A DNA stretch of 64,000 nt, from NCBI RefSeq assembly GCF_000982825.1, contig NZ_CP011047.1, positions 2,046,001 to 2,110,000 of the forward strand, read 5' to 3'. The DNA comes from Cronobacter sakazakii. GTDB taxonomy: Bacteria > Pseudomonadota > Gammaproteobacteria > Enterobacterales > Enterobacteriaceae. The notes under the pieces were generated by a model. It was not told where the DNA came from. It saw nothing but the letters and a program-made list of their open reading frames with translations, and ran no database searches. A program made the translations under genes and the position numbers. Of this stretch, positions 27,032 through 34,736 are shown piece by piece (positions within the stretch are counted from its first letter, which is position 1; each line of letters opens with the position of its first letter).

Positions 27032-28405
27032 TTATCCGGTTTTCTTTTTGCGCGTTTTTTTGGCGGGTGTAATTTGACGCACTTCGCTTTCCACCCAGCC
27101 GTCGGCAAGCCGCGTAGTCAGCATATCGCCGGGCCGCACCTGCTTCGTCGCCTTCAGCACGTTGCCATCCTGCGCCGTGGTGACGCTGTAGCCGCGTGCA
27201 AGTGTTGCGAGCGGGCTGACGGCCTCCAGATGCGTAATGGCGTTGCCGAAGCGCTCACGCGTGTGGCTCAGGCGGGCCGCGATAATCTGCCCGAGGCGAT
27301 ACTCCAGTTGCTGAACGCGCGCCGAGGCGCGATGCAGACGCGGCAGCGGCTGCTGCTGGTTCAGACGTTGCATCAGGCGGGTCTGACGCTGCGTTGCCTG
27401 GCGCATCCGGCTGTCCAGCGCGTTATCCATACGCTGGCGCAGGCGCATCAACAGCGTTTGCTGGCGGGCGAGGCGCAGCTGCGGGTGCTGCTGTTCAAGA
27501 CGGTGATGCAGGCGCGTAAAGCGCTGCTGGCGGTTAGCCAGCGAGTAGTCCATCGCCATTTCCAGACGCTGCTGCAAGGCCTGTACCTGGCGCAGCAGTT
27601 CAAGCTGGTTGCGGCTGACTATCTCGGCGGCGGCGGACGGCGTTGGCGCGCGCAGATCCGCGACGAAATCGGCGATAGTGACGTCGGTTTCATGGCCGAC
27701 CGCGCTGACGACCGGAATGCGGCTTGCGAAAATCGCCCGCGCGACGCGTTCGTCGTTAAAGCTCCACAAATCTTCCAGCGAGCCGCCGCCACGCCCGACG
27801 ATTAACACGTCGCATTCATCACGCAGGTTGGCAAGCTCAATGGCGCGCACAATCTGCGCGGGCGCGTCGTCGCCCTGTACGGCGGTCGGGTAGATAACCA
27901 CCGGTAACGACGGATCGCGACGGCGTAAGACATTCAGCACATCGTGCAGCGCTGCGCCGGTTTTCGACGTAATCACGCCCACCTGGCGCGCCGGGGAGGG
28001 CAGCGGCTTTTTCAGCGCCGGATCGAACAACCCTTCGGCGGCGAGCTGCTGCTTAAGCTGTTCATAGCGCTGTTGAAGCAAGCCTTCACCGGCAGGCTGC
28101 ATGCTTTCGACGATGATTTGATAGTCGCCGCGCGGCTCGTAGAGCGTGATATTGGCGCGCACCAGCACCTGCTGGCCATGTTGGGGGCGGAACGTCACGC
28201 GACGATTGCTGTTGCGAAACATCGCACAGCGCACCTGGGCGGTGTCGTCTTTGAGCGTAAAGTACCAGTGACCGGACGCGGGCTGAGTGAAGTTGGAGAT
28301 TTCGCCGCTGATCCAGACCTGGCCCATCTCCTGCTCAAGCAGCAGACGCACGCTCTGGTTAAGGCGGCTGACGGTAAAAATTGAGGGTGTCTGAGTAAGC
28401 GGCAT
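27032..28405 (-). CDS. xseA: Exodeoxyribonuclease VII large subunit
   Basis: A 457-residue protein. The N-terminal OB-fold (VWISGEISNFTQPASGHWYF) is followed by the catalytic domain with VGRGGGSLEDLWSFNDE and SAVGHETD. A long Gln/Arg-rich helical region from about 285 binds the small subunits, and a lysine-rich tail ends the protein. With XseB it degrades single-stranded DNA to oligonucleotides. Divergent from guaB, as in E. coli. Confidence 0.97.
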   Translation of the reverse strand: MPLTQTPSIFTVSRLNQSVRLLLEQEMGQVWISGEISNFTQPASGHWYFTLKDDTAQVRCAMFRNSNRRVTFRPQHGQQVLVRANITLYEPRGDYQIIVESMQPAGEGLLQQRYEQLKQQLAAEGLFDPALKKPLPSPARQVGVITSKTGAALHDVLNVLRRRDPSLPVVIYPTAVQGDDAPAQIVRAIELANLRDECDVLIVGRGGGSLEDLWSFNDERVARAIFASRIPVVSAVGHETDVTIADFVADLRAPTPSAAAEIVSRNQLELLRQVQALQQRLEMAMDYSLANRQQRFTRLHHRLEQQHPQLRLARQQTLLMRLRQRMDNALDSRMRQATQRQTRLMQRLNQQQPLPRLHRASARVQQLEYRLGQIIAARLSHTRERFGNAITHLEAVSPLATLARGYSVTTAQDGNVLKATKQVRPGDMLTTRLADGWVESEVRQITPAKKTRKKKTG

Positions 28406-28497
28406 GTGAGCTGGATCAAATTTTAAATCAGCGGGTTATTCAATCGATAGTAACCTTCGCGCAGACCAGCGCAACCTTTTTTCGCAAAAAAATGTAG

Positions 28498-28523
28498 AAG
28501 CAATCGGTTACGCTCTGTATAAT
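28498..28523 (+). promoter_or_regulatory. guaBA promoter with PurR box
   Basis: AAGCAATCGGTTACGC at 28498-28513 matches the PurR consensus ANGCAANCGNTTNCNT at all fixed positions except the last. A perfect -10, TATAAT, lies at 28518-28523. The operator therefore covers the -35 region, which fits purine repression of guaBA. Confidence 0.75.
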
Positions 28524-28575
28524 GCCGCGGCAATATTTTATCTGTTCTCATTCACCCCAGGTTGAGATATTGCCC

Positions 28576-30042
28576 ATGCTACGTATCGCTAAAGAAGCAC
28601 TGACGTTTGACGACGTCCTCCTCGTTCCCGCTCACTCTACCGTTCTGCCGAACACCGCAGATCTCAGCACGCAACTGACCAAAACCATCCGCTTGAACAT
28701 CCCGATGCTTTCTGCGGCGATGGATACTGTCACGGAAGCGCGTCTGGCGATTGCCCTGGCGCAGGAAGGCGGCATCGGCTTTATCCACAAAAACATGTCT
28801 ATCGAGCGCCAGGCGGAAGAAGTTCGCCGCGTGAAAAAACATGAATCCGGCGTCGTGACTGACCCGCAGACCGTCCTGCCGACCACCACCCTGCGTGAAG
28901 TGAAAGAATTGACCGAGCGCAACGGCTTCGCAGGCTACCCGGTTGTGACTGAAGAGAACGAACTGGTCGGTATCATCACCGGGCGCGACGTGCGCTTCGT
29001 GACCGATCTGAATCAGCCGGTCAGTGTTTACATGACGCCGAAAGCGCGTCTGGTGACCGTTCGCGAAGGCGAATCCCGCGACGTTGTGTTGGCGAAAATG
29101 CACGAAAAACGCGTTGAGAAAGCGCTGGTCGTGGATGAGAGCTTCCACCTGCGCGGCATGATCACCGTAAAAGATTTCCAGAAAGCCGAACGTAAACCGA
29201 ACGCCTGTAAAGACGAGCAGGGCCGTCTGCGCGTCGGTGCGGCGGTGGGCGCGGGTGCCGGTAACGAAGAGCGTGTTGACGCGCTGGTTGCCGCAGGCGT
29301 TGACGTGCTGCTGATTGACTCTTCTCACGGCCACTCCGAAGGCGTGCTGCAACGCATTCGCGAAACCCGCGCGAAATACCCGGATCTGCAAATCATCGGC
29401 GGTAACGTCGCGACGGCCGCAGGCGCGAAAGCCCTGGCGGACGCAGGCGTCAGTGCGGTGAAAGTGGGCATCGGTCCTGGTTCTATCTGTACCACCCGTA
29501 TCGTAACCGGCGTGGGCGTACCGCAGATCACCGCCGTGGCGGACGCGGTAGAAGCGCTGGAAGGCACCGGTATTCCGGTTATCGCGGACGGCGGCATTCG
29601 TTTCTCAGGCGATATCGCCAAAGCGATCGCGGCGGGCGCAAGCGTCGTGATGGTTGGCTCCATGCTGGCTGGCACGGATGAATCCCCGGGCGAAATCGAA
29701 CTCTACCAGGGCCGCGCATATAAATCCTATCGTGGCATGGGCTCGCTCGGCGCGATGTCCAAAGGCTCTTCCGACCGCTATTTCCAGACCGATAACGCCG
29801 CTGACAAGCTGGTGCCGGAAGGCATCGAAGGCCGCGTCGCGTATAAAGGCCGTCTGAAAGAAATCATCCACCAGCAGATGGGCGGCCTGCGCTCCTGCAT
29901 GGGCCTGACCGGCTGCGCTACGATCGACGAACTGCGCACCAAAGCGGAATTCGTGCGCATCAGCGGCGCGGGCATTCAGGAAAGCCACGTTCACGATGTG
30001 ACCATCACCAAAGAGTCTCCGAACTACCGTATGGGTTCTTAA
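28576..30042 (+). CDS. guaB: IMP dehydrogenase
   Basis: A 488-residue enzyme that oxidises IMP to XMP with NAD, the committed step to GMP. Two CBS domains (about 95-205) interrupt the TIM barrel. The catalytic cysteine is in GIGPGSICTTR, and the flap carries GSSDRYFQ. The start at 28576 (MLRIAKEALTFDDVLL) matches E. coli. guaA follows 66 bp later across a hairpin. Confidence 0.97.
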   Translation: MLRIAKEALTFDDVLLVPAHSTVLPNTADLSTQLTKTIRLNIPMLSAAMDTVTEARLAIALAQEGGIGFIHKNMSIERQAEEVRRVKKHESGVVTDPQTVLPTTTLREVKELTERNGFAGYPVVTEENELVGIITGRDVRFVTDLNQPVSVYMTPKARLVTVREGESRDVVLAKMHEKRVEKALVVDESFHLRGMITVKDFQKAERKPNACKDEQGRLRVGAAVGAGAGNEERVDALVAAGVDVLLIDSSHGHSEGVLQRIRETRAKYPDLQIIGGNVATAAGAKALADAGVSAVKVGIGPGSICTTRIVTGVGVPQITAVADAVEALEGTGIPVIADGGIRFSGDIAKAIAAGASVVMVGSMLAGTDESPGEIELYQGRAYKSYRGMGSLGAMSKGSSDRYFQTDNAADKLVPEGIEGRVAYKGRLKEIIHQQMGGLRSCMGLTGCATIDELRTKAEFVRISGAGIQESHVHDVTITKESPNYRMGS

Positions 30043-30050
30043 TTTTCTTC

Positions 30051-30070
30051 GCCCGGCGTTCGCGCCGGGC
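30051..30070 (+). terminator. Intergenic hairpin in guaBA
   Basis: GCCCGGCG and CGCCGGGC form a perfect stem around TTCG, followed by a weak GTTTACTTTG tail. Being inside the guaBA operon, it more likely tunes mRNA stability or read-through than stops transcription. Confidence 0.5.
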
Positions 30071-30108
30071 GTTTACTTTGTATCAGCTACTTTCTGGAAA
30101 ACGCGTCA

Positions 30109-31686
30109 ATGACGGACAACATTCATAAGCATCGTATCCTAATCCTCGACTTCGGTTCTCAGTACACCCAACTGGTGGCCCGCCGCGTGCGTGAGCTGGG
30201 CGTTTACTGTGAACTGTGGGCCTGGGACGTGACGGAAGAGCAAATCCGCGGCTTTAATCCGAACGGAATTATCCTTTCCGGCGGCCCGGAGAGCACCACT
30301 GAAGAGAACAGCCCGCGCGCGCCGGAATATGTCTTTAACGCCGGTGTGCCGGTGCTTGGCGTTTGCTACGGTATGCAGACCATGGCGATGCAGCTGGGCG
30401 GCCATGTGGAAGGTTCTAACGAGCGTGAATTTGGTTATGCGCAGGTAGAAGTTAAAACCGACAGCGCGCTGGTGCGTGGTATTGAAGATGCGCTGAGCGC
30501 CGACGGCAACCCACTGCTGGATGTCTGGATGAGCCACGGCGATAAAGTGACCGCCATTCCGTCTGATTTCGTGACCGTCGCCAGCACCGAAACCTGTCCG
30601 TTCGCGATCATGGCGAACGAAGAGAAGCGTTTCTACGGCGTGCAGTTCCACCCGGAAGTGACCCACACCCGTCAGGGCCTGCGTATGCTGGAGCGCTTTG
30701 TGCGCGACATCTGTGAGTGCGAAGCGCTGTGGACGCCGGCGAAAATCATCGACGACGCGGTTGAGCGCATTCGTCAGCAGGTGGGTAACGATCGCGTGAT
30801 CCTGGGCCTCTCCGGCGGCGTGGATTCCTCAGTGACCGCCATGCTGCTGCACCGCGCGATTGGCGACCGTCTGACCTGTGTATTTGTTGATAACGGCCTG
30901 CTGCGCCTGAACGAAGCCGAGCAGGTGATGGATATGTTCGGCGACCATTTCGGCCTTAACATCGTTCACGTTCCGGCGGAAGCGCGCTTCCTTGACGCGC
31001 TGGCGGGCATCGACGAGCCGGAAGCCAAGCGTAAAACCATCGGCCGCGTATTTGTGGAAGTGTTCGACGAAGAAGCGCTGAAGCTAGAAGATGTGAAATG
31101 GCTGGCGCAGGGCACTATCTACCCGGATGTGATTGAATCTGCGGCGTCTGCCACCGGCAAAGCGCACGTGATCAAATCTCACCACAACGTGGGCGGCCTG
31201 CCGAAAGAGATGAAAATGGGCCTCGTCGAGCCGCTCAAAGAGCTGTTTAAAGACGAAGTGCGCAAAATTGGTCTGGAGCTGGGCCTGCCGTATGACATGC
31301 TCTATCGCCACCCGTTCCCGGGGCCGGGTCTCGGTGTGCGCGTGCTGGGCGAAGTGAAAAAAGAGTACTGCGACCTGCTGCGCCGCGCCGATGCTATCTT
31401 CATCGAAGAGCTGCGCCGTGCGGATCTCTACGACAAAGTGAGCCAGGCATTCGCGGTGTTCCTGCCGGTGCGCTCTGTCGGCGTGATGGGCGATGGCCGT
31501 AAGTATGACTGGGTCGTCTCACTGCGTGCGGTCGAAACCATCGACTTTATGACCGCTCACTGGGCGCATCTGCCATACGATTTCCTGGGCCGCGTTTCCA
31601 ACCGTATTATCAATGAAATCAACGGCATTTCCCGTGTGGTTTATGATATCAGCGGTAAGCCGCCCGCGACGATTGAGTGGGAATGA
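30109..31686 (+). CDS. guaA: GMP synthase (glutamine-hydrolysing)
   Basis: A 525-residue enzyme that aminates XMP to GMP. The class I glutamine amidotransferase domain occupies about 1-205 (nucleophile Cys in GVCYGMQ, His and Glu in FHPEVTHT). The ATP pyrophosphatase domain has the PP-loop SGGVDSS, and a C-terminal dimerisation domain ends in ATIEWE. Same length as in E. coli; second gene of guaBA. Confidence 0.97.
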   Translation: MTDNIHKHRILILDFGSQYTQLVARRVRELGVYCELWAWDVTEEQIRGFNPNGIILSGGPESTTEENSPRAPEYVFNAGVPVLGVCYGMQTMAMQLGGHVEGSNEREFGYAQVEVKTDSALVRGIEDALSADGNPLLDVWMSHGDKVTAIPSDFVTVASTETCPFAIMANEEKRFYGVQFHPEVTHTRQGLRMLERFVRDICECEALWTPAKIIDDAVERIRQQVGNDRVILGLSGGVDSSVTAMLLHRAIGDRLTCVFVDNGLLRLNEAEQVMDMFGDHFGLNIVHVPAEARFLDALAGIDEPEAKRKTIGRVFVEVFDEEALKLEDVKWLAQGTIYPDVIESAASATGKAHVIKSHHNVGGLPKEMKMGLVEPLKELFKDEVRKIGLELGLPYDMLYRHPFPGPGLGVRVLGEVKKEYCDLLRRADAIFIEELRRADLYDKVSQAFAVFLPVRSVGVMGDGRKYDWVVSLRAVETIDFMTAHWAHLPYDFLGRVSNRIINEINGISRVVYDISGKPPATIEWE

Positions 31687-31730
31687 TTTCGCAGCTTTCC
31701 GACGCATTCATAAGCAATTAAACGTCAATC

Positions 31731-31759
31731 AACCCTCTGTTTATACAGAGGGTTTTTTT
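31731..31759 (+). terminator. Rho-independent terminator of guaBA
   Basis: AACCCTCTGT pairs perfectly with ACAGAGGGTT around TTAT, followed by TTTTT. A textbook terminator, 45 bp after guaA. Confidence 0.9.
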
Positions 31760-31936
31760 ATAGTGGCGCATTGCTATTTCACCGGCACCTTCCGGGCGGA
31801 ATGGTTGAGAGCGGCCTGTCACGGTAATAAAAAACGTGCCCTTAACGGCATGAAAAGGAGCGACAGTTAAAAAGCCGATTCCTGTATCAGGTAAAACAAG
31901 GTTGAAACACATGGCAACATGGGTAATGACTCCAAC

Positions 31937-32440
31937 TTATTGATAGTGTTTTATGTTCAGATAATGCCCGATGACTTTGTCATGCAGCTCCACCGATTTT
32001 GAGAACGACAGCGACTTCCGTCCCAGCCGTGCCAGGTGCTGCCTCAGATTCAGGTTATGCCGCTCAATTCGCTGCGTATATCGCTTGCTGATTACGTGCA
32101 GCTTTCCCTTCAGGCGGGATTCATACAGCGGCCAGCCATCCGTCATCCATATCACCACGTCAAAGGGTGACAGCAGGCTCATAAGACGCCCCTGCGTCGC
32201 CATAGTGCGTTCACCGAATACGTGCGCAACAACCGTCTTCCGGAGCCTGTCATACGCGTAAAACAGCCAGCGCTGGCGCGATTTAGCCCCGACGTATCCC
32301 CACTGTTCGTCCATTTCCGCGCAGACGATGACGTCACTGCCCGGCTGTATGCGCGAGGTTACCGACTGCGGCCTGAGTTTTTTAAATGGCGGAAAATCGT
32401 GTTGAGGCCAACGCCCATAATGCGGGCGGTTGCCCGGCAT
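31937..32440 (-). CDS. insB: IS1 InsB reading frame (copy A)
   Basis: A 167-residue frame supplying the catalytic part of the IS1 transposase, expressed as an InsA-B' fusion through a -1 frameshift at the A6C run (32377-32383 on this strand). It differs from copy B by one residue, Gln instead of Leu at about position 83 (TMATQGRL). The Leu form is the usual IS1 sequence as I recall it. Confidence 0.93.
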   Translation of the reverse strand: MPGNRPHYGRWPQHDFPPFKKLRPQSVTSRIQPGSDVIVCAEMDEQWGYVGAKSRQRWLFYAYDRLRKTVVAHVFGERTMATQGRLMSLLSPFDVVIWMTDGWPLYESRLKGKLHVISKRYTQRIERHNLNLRQHLARLGRKSLSFSKSVELHDKVIGHYLNIKHYQ

Positions 32441-32634
32441 CCAACGCCATTCATGTCCATATCAATGATTTTCTGGTGCGTACCGGGTTGAGAAGCGGTG
32501 TAAGTGAACTGCAGTTGCCATGTTTTACGGCAGTGAGAGCAGAGATAGCGCTGATGTCCGGCGGTGCTTTTGCCGTTACGCACCACCCCGTCAGTAGCTG
32601 AACAGGAGGGACAGCTGATAGAAACAGAAGCCAC
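32359..32634 (-). CDS. insA: IS1 InsA (copy A), with Ala60Asp
   Basis: A 91-residue protein with an N-terminal zinc finger (CPSC, CSHC) and a helix-turn-helix (about 54-86) that binds the IS1 ends. It acts as repressor and as the N-terminal part of the transposase. Position 60 is Asp (IIDMDMNG), where copy B and standard IS1 have Ala, so DNA binding may be impaired in this copy. Confidence 0.94.
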   Translation of the reverse strand: MASVSISCPSCSATDGVVRNGKSTAGHQRYLCSHCRKTWQLQFTYTASQPGTHQKIIDMDMNGVGCRATARIMGVGLNTIFRHLKNSGRSR

Positions 32635-32689
32635 TGGAGCACCTCAAAAACACCATCATACACTAAATCAGTAAGTTGGCAGCATCACC

Positions 32690-32725
32690 CTGCTCTGCGT
32701 CTCGCCGCTCCTGGCCTTTGCATAA
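32690..32725 (+). pseudogene. 3' remnant of a CyuP (YhaO)-like cysteine/serine transporter gene
   Basis: The first 36 bases right of IS1 read in frame as LLCVSPLLAFA followed by TAA. This matches, as I recall it, the C-terminus of E. coli CyuP/YhaO (LLCVSPFLAFS), whose gene directly precedes cyuA there. cyuA follows 20 bp later here too. On the left of IS1, ATGGCAACATG at 31911-31921 could be the transporter's start codon. Apart from these ends the gene is gone. Confidence 0.72.
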
Positions 32726-32745
32726 TCAAGATGAGAGATGATGTG

Positions 32746-34056
32746 ATGAACACTATACACACTGCCGGGCTGTGGGAGAATTTCCTACAGATTGTGAAAA
32801 CTGAAGTGAAACCGGCGCTGGGCTGTACTGAACCTGTCTCTCTCGCGCTGGCGGCCGCTACGGCGGCATCCTTTCTTGCGGGAGATGCGCAGCGCCTGGA
32901 AGCGACCGTATCACCGAACCTGATGAAAAACGGTATGGGAGTCACGATCCCCGGAACGGGGATGACAGGTTTGCCGGTGGCGGCAGCGCTGGGCGCTTTA
33001 TGCGGGGATCCAGCATGCGGTCTGGAGGTGCTTAAGAATGTCACCCAGACTGATGTCACCGAAGCCATACGGTGGACTGCGCAAAAGCAGGTGCGGATCG
33101 CTATTGATCCTGACTGCAAAGCGGTGCTGTATGCGCGGGTTCGGGTCTGGCATGGAGAGCATCATGCCACGGCCACTATTGCTGACGATCATACCAACAT
33201 CATCCGTATTGAGCAGGGCGACAGGGTGATTTTTCATCGCGACGCCAGCGCGCAGAAAAACCTTACGGTGAATCTGCCTGCGTTCTTCCAGGATATTTCG
33301 CTGAAGGATATTTTACACTTCGCCCGGAATGCCGCCTTTAGGGATATTGCGTTTATTCTTGATGCGGCTGCACTAAATGACGCGCTTTCTCTGGAAGGGC
33401 TGCGTCAAGAATGGGGGTTGCATATTGGCGCCACGCTGGCGCGGCAGCGCGGGCGGGAGCTTATCGGCGATGATTTGTTAACCCGTATTCTCATCCGTTC
33501 TTCTGCGGCTTCTGATGCACGTATGGGGGGCGCACCTCTGCCCGCCATGAGTAATTCCGGTTCAGGGAACCAGGGGATTGCGGCCACCATGCCGGTAGTG
33601 GTGGTCGCAGAATATACTCAGGCAAGCCAGGAACAACTGGCGCGGGCGCTGATGCTCTCACACCTGACGGCGGTCTATATTCACAGCAAACTGCCGACGC
33701 TATCCGCACTTTGCGCGGCGTCCACGGCCTCAATGGGAGCGGCGGCAGGGATGGCCTGGCTGCTGGGCGGCGATCTGAAAACCATTGCTATGGCGATTAA
33801 CAGTATGGTAGGGGATATCACCGGCATAATCTGCGACGGCGCTTCGAACAGCTGTGCCATGAAAGTCTCTACCGGGGCAGCCTGCGCGCTCAAAGCGGTG
33901 CTGATGGCGCTCGATAATACGGCGGTTACAGGCCGGGAAGGGATTGTCTGCGACGATGTTGAGGATTCGCTGAACGCGCTTTGCTCGCTGGCCTGTCACG
34001 CAATGCAATATACCGATAAACAAATTATTACCATGATGATGCATAAACCTGTCTGA
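32746..34056 (+). CDS. cyuA: L-cysteine desulfidase, CyuA/YhaM (UPF0597) family
   Basis: A 436-residue protein, the length of E. coli YhaM/CyuA. It breaks cysteine into pyruvate, sulfide and ammonia using an iron-sulfur cluster. Candidate ligands are Cys27 (ALGCTEP) and Cys363/Cys370 (CDGASNSC). The start at 32746 was preferred over the ATG at 32731: it has GAGAG at good spacing and aligns with the E. coli start (Trp at residue 10 in both). Its usual partner permease gene is deleted, so it may be poorly transcribed or fed. Confidence 0.9.
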   Translation: MNTIHTAGLWENFLQIVKTEVKPALGCTEPVSLALAAATAASFLAGDAQRLEATVSPNLMKNGMGVTIPGTGMTGLPVAAALGALCGDPACGLEVLKNVTQTDVTEAIRWTAQKQVRIAIDPDCKAVLYARVRVWHGEHHATATIADDHTNIIRIEQGDRVIFHRDASAQKNLTVNLPAFFQDISLKDILHFARNAAFRDIAFILDAAALNDALSLEGLRQEWGLHIGATLARQRGRELIGDDLLTRILIRSSAASDARMGGAPLPAMSNSGSGNQGIAATMPVVVVAEYTQASQEQLARALMLSHLTAVYIHSKLPTLSALCAASTASMGAAAGMAWLLGGDLKTIAMAINSMVGDITGIICDGASNSCAMKVSTGAACALKAVLMALDNTAVTGREGIVCDDVEDSLNALCSLACHAMQYTDKQIITMMMHKPV

Positions 34057-34116
34057 CCGGAACAGCTAATTCCTGTTAAACATACGCTCGCCGCAAGGCG
34101 TTATATCGATAATACA

Positions 34117-34151
34117 AAAACGCCCGTTAATCGTCGATTGCGGGCGTTTTC
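34117..34151. terminator. Bidirectional terminator between cyuA and yfgG
   Basis: AAAACGCCCG pairs with CGGGCGTTTT, with a run of A on the left and TTTTCT on the right, so it can serve both convergent genes. Confidence 0.75.
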
Positions 34152-34177
34152 TGGCGTCGCAAGGGAAGCTTAAGACA

Positions 34178-34381
34178 CTAGCGCTGCTGCTGTTGCTGCG
34201 AGGAGGCGTCGAGAGGCATGCTGATTTGCTGGGCCTGGACTTTATCCTGGTGGTGATACCACGCGCCGATGGCGGAGTAGATAAAGCGACCAAAGAAGAA
34301 AAGAAAACTGATAAGCAGTACAATACGGGTCATTCGACCGTTGAATCTGTCCCGTCTTCGTATGCTGGTGGCCTGTGACAC
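34178..34381 (-). CDS. yfgG: Small membrane protein YfgG (DUF2633)
   Basis: A 67-residue protein with a basic N-terminus (MSQATSIRRRDRFNGRMTR), one membrane segment at about 19-40 (IVLLISFLFFFGRFIYSAIGAW) and a polar Gln-rich tail ending QQQQQR. It matches E. coli YfgG closely up to residue 45. Single-span inner-membrane protein; its biochemical role is not evident from the sequence. Confidence 0.92.
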   Translation of the reverse strand: MSQATSIRRRDRFNGRMTRIVLLISFLFFFGRFIYSAIGAWYHHQDKVQAQQISMPLDASSQQQQQR

Positions 34382-34736
34382 GCCTTTACCCTTCAGGTTT
34401 ACCCGTCAACTGCGGGCGACGTAAATATTAAGGCACAGCGAGCCGAAGAGGTCAATTATTCATCATGTAAATTTCCGTACGAATCTGCCGCGGATGATTT
34501 TTATCAATGGATTTAAGCATTTGATGCATAACGCGATAAGAGTCTTTTTCTGCAAATGCCGGTTCGCGTATGGTGCGGTTGCATTACTTGATGTATATCA
34601 AAGGAAAGCGGTTTCCTGTGGCTAAGATTGGCTAACCGCGCCGCGTCCGGCTCAGGTCTGTCGCGCTTCTCAACAGCCAGGTCGGATGCCTGCCTGAAAT
34701 TCTTGCCCGGGAACGGGACCCTGGTATCGAGCATCT
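34382..34736. other. 355-bp divergent intergenic region yfgG / pdeF
   Basis: No gene is seen. It holds the promoter of leftward yfgG and, on the right, an FNR-type site and -10 for pdeF, listed separately. The middle is AT-rich. Confidence 0.5.
34588..34628 (+). promoter_or_regulatory. FNR box and -10 element of pdeF
   Basis: TTGATGTATATCAA at 34588-34601 is an exact match to the FNR consensus TTGATNNNNATCAA. TAAGAT at 34623-34628 is a good -10. A transcription start near 34635 would put the FNR centre at about -41, the class II activator position. This fits E. coli PdeF (YfgF), known as an anaerobic c-di-GMP phosphodiesterase. Confidence 0.75.

Larger units (their letters stand above)
31922..32689 (-). 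mobile_element. IS1 copy A, no target duplication
   Basis: A complete 768-bp IS1, from GGTAATGACTCCAACTTATT at 31922 to the complement of GGTGATGCTGCCAACTTACT at 32689. It is oriented leftward. The flanking nonamers differ (GGCAACATG on the left, CTGCTCTGC on the right), so the 9-bp duplication expected of a simple insertion is absent. The right flank reads directly into the last codons of a transporter gene, which points to an IS1-linked deletion or recombination. Confidence 0.97.

Noticed and set aside
31687..31921. Possible small gene between guaA and IS1
   Set aside because: Apart from the guaA terminator and the ATGGCAACATG at the IS1 edge, no frame has a credible start or product.
32676..32704. 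Outward hybrid promoter from the IS1 end driving cyuA
   Set aside because: TTGGCA at 32676-32681 in the IS1 end could be a -35, but no acceptable -10 follows at 16-18 bp.
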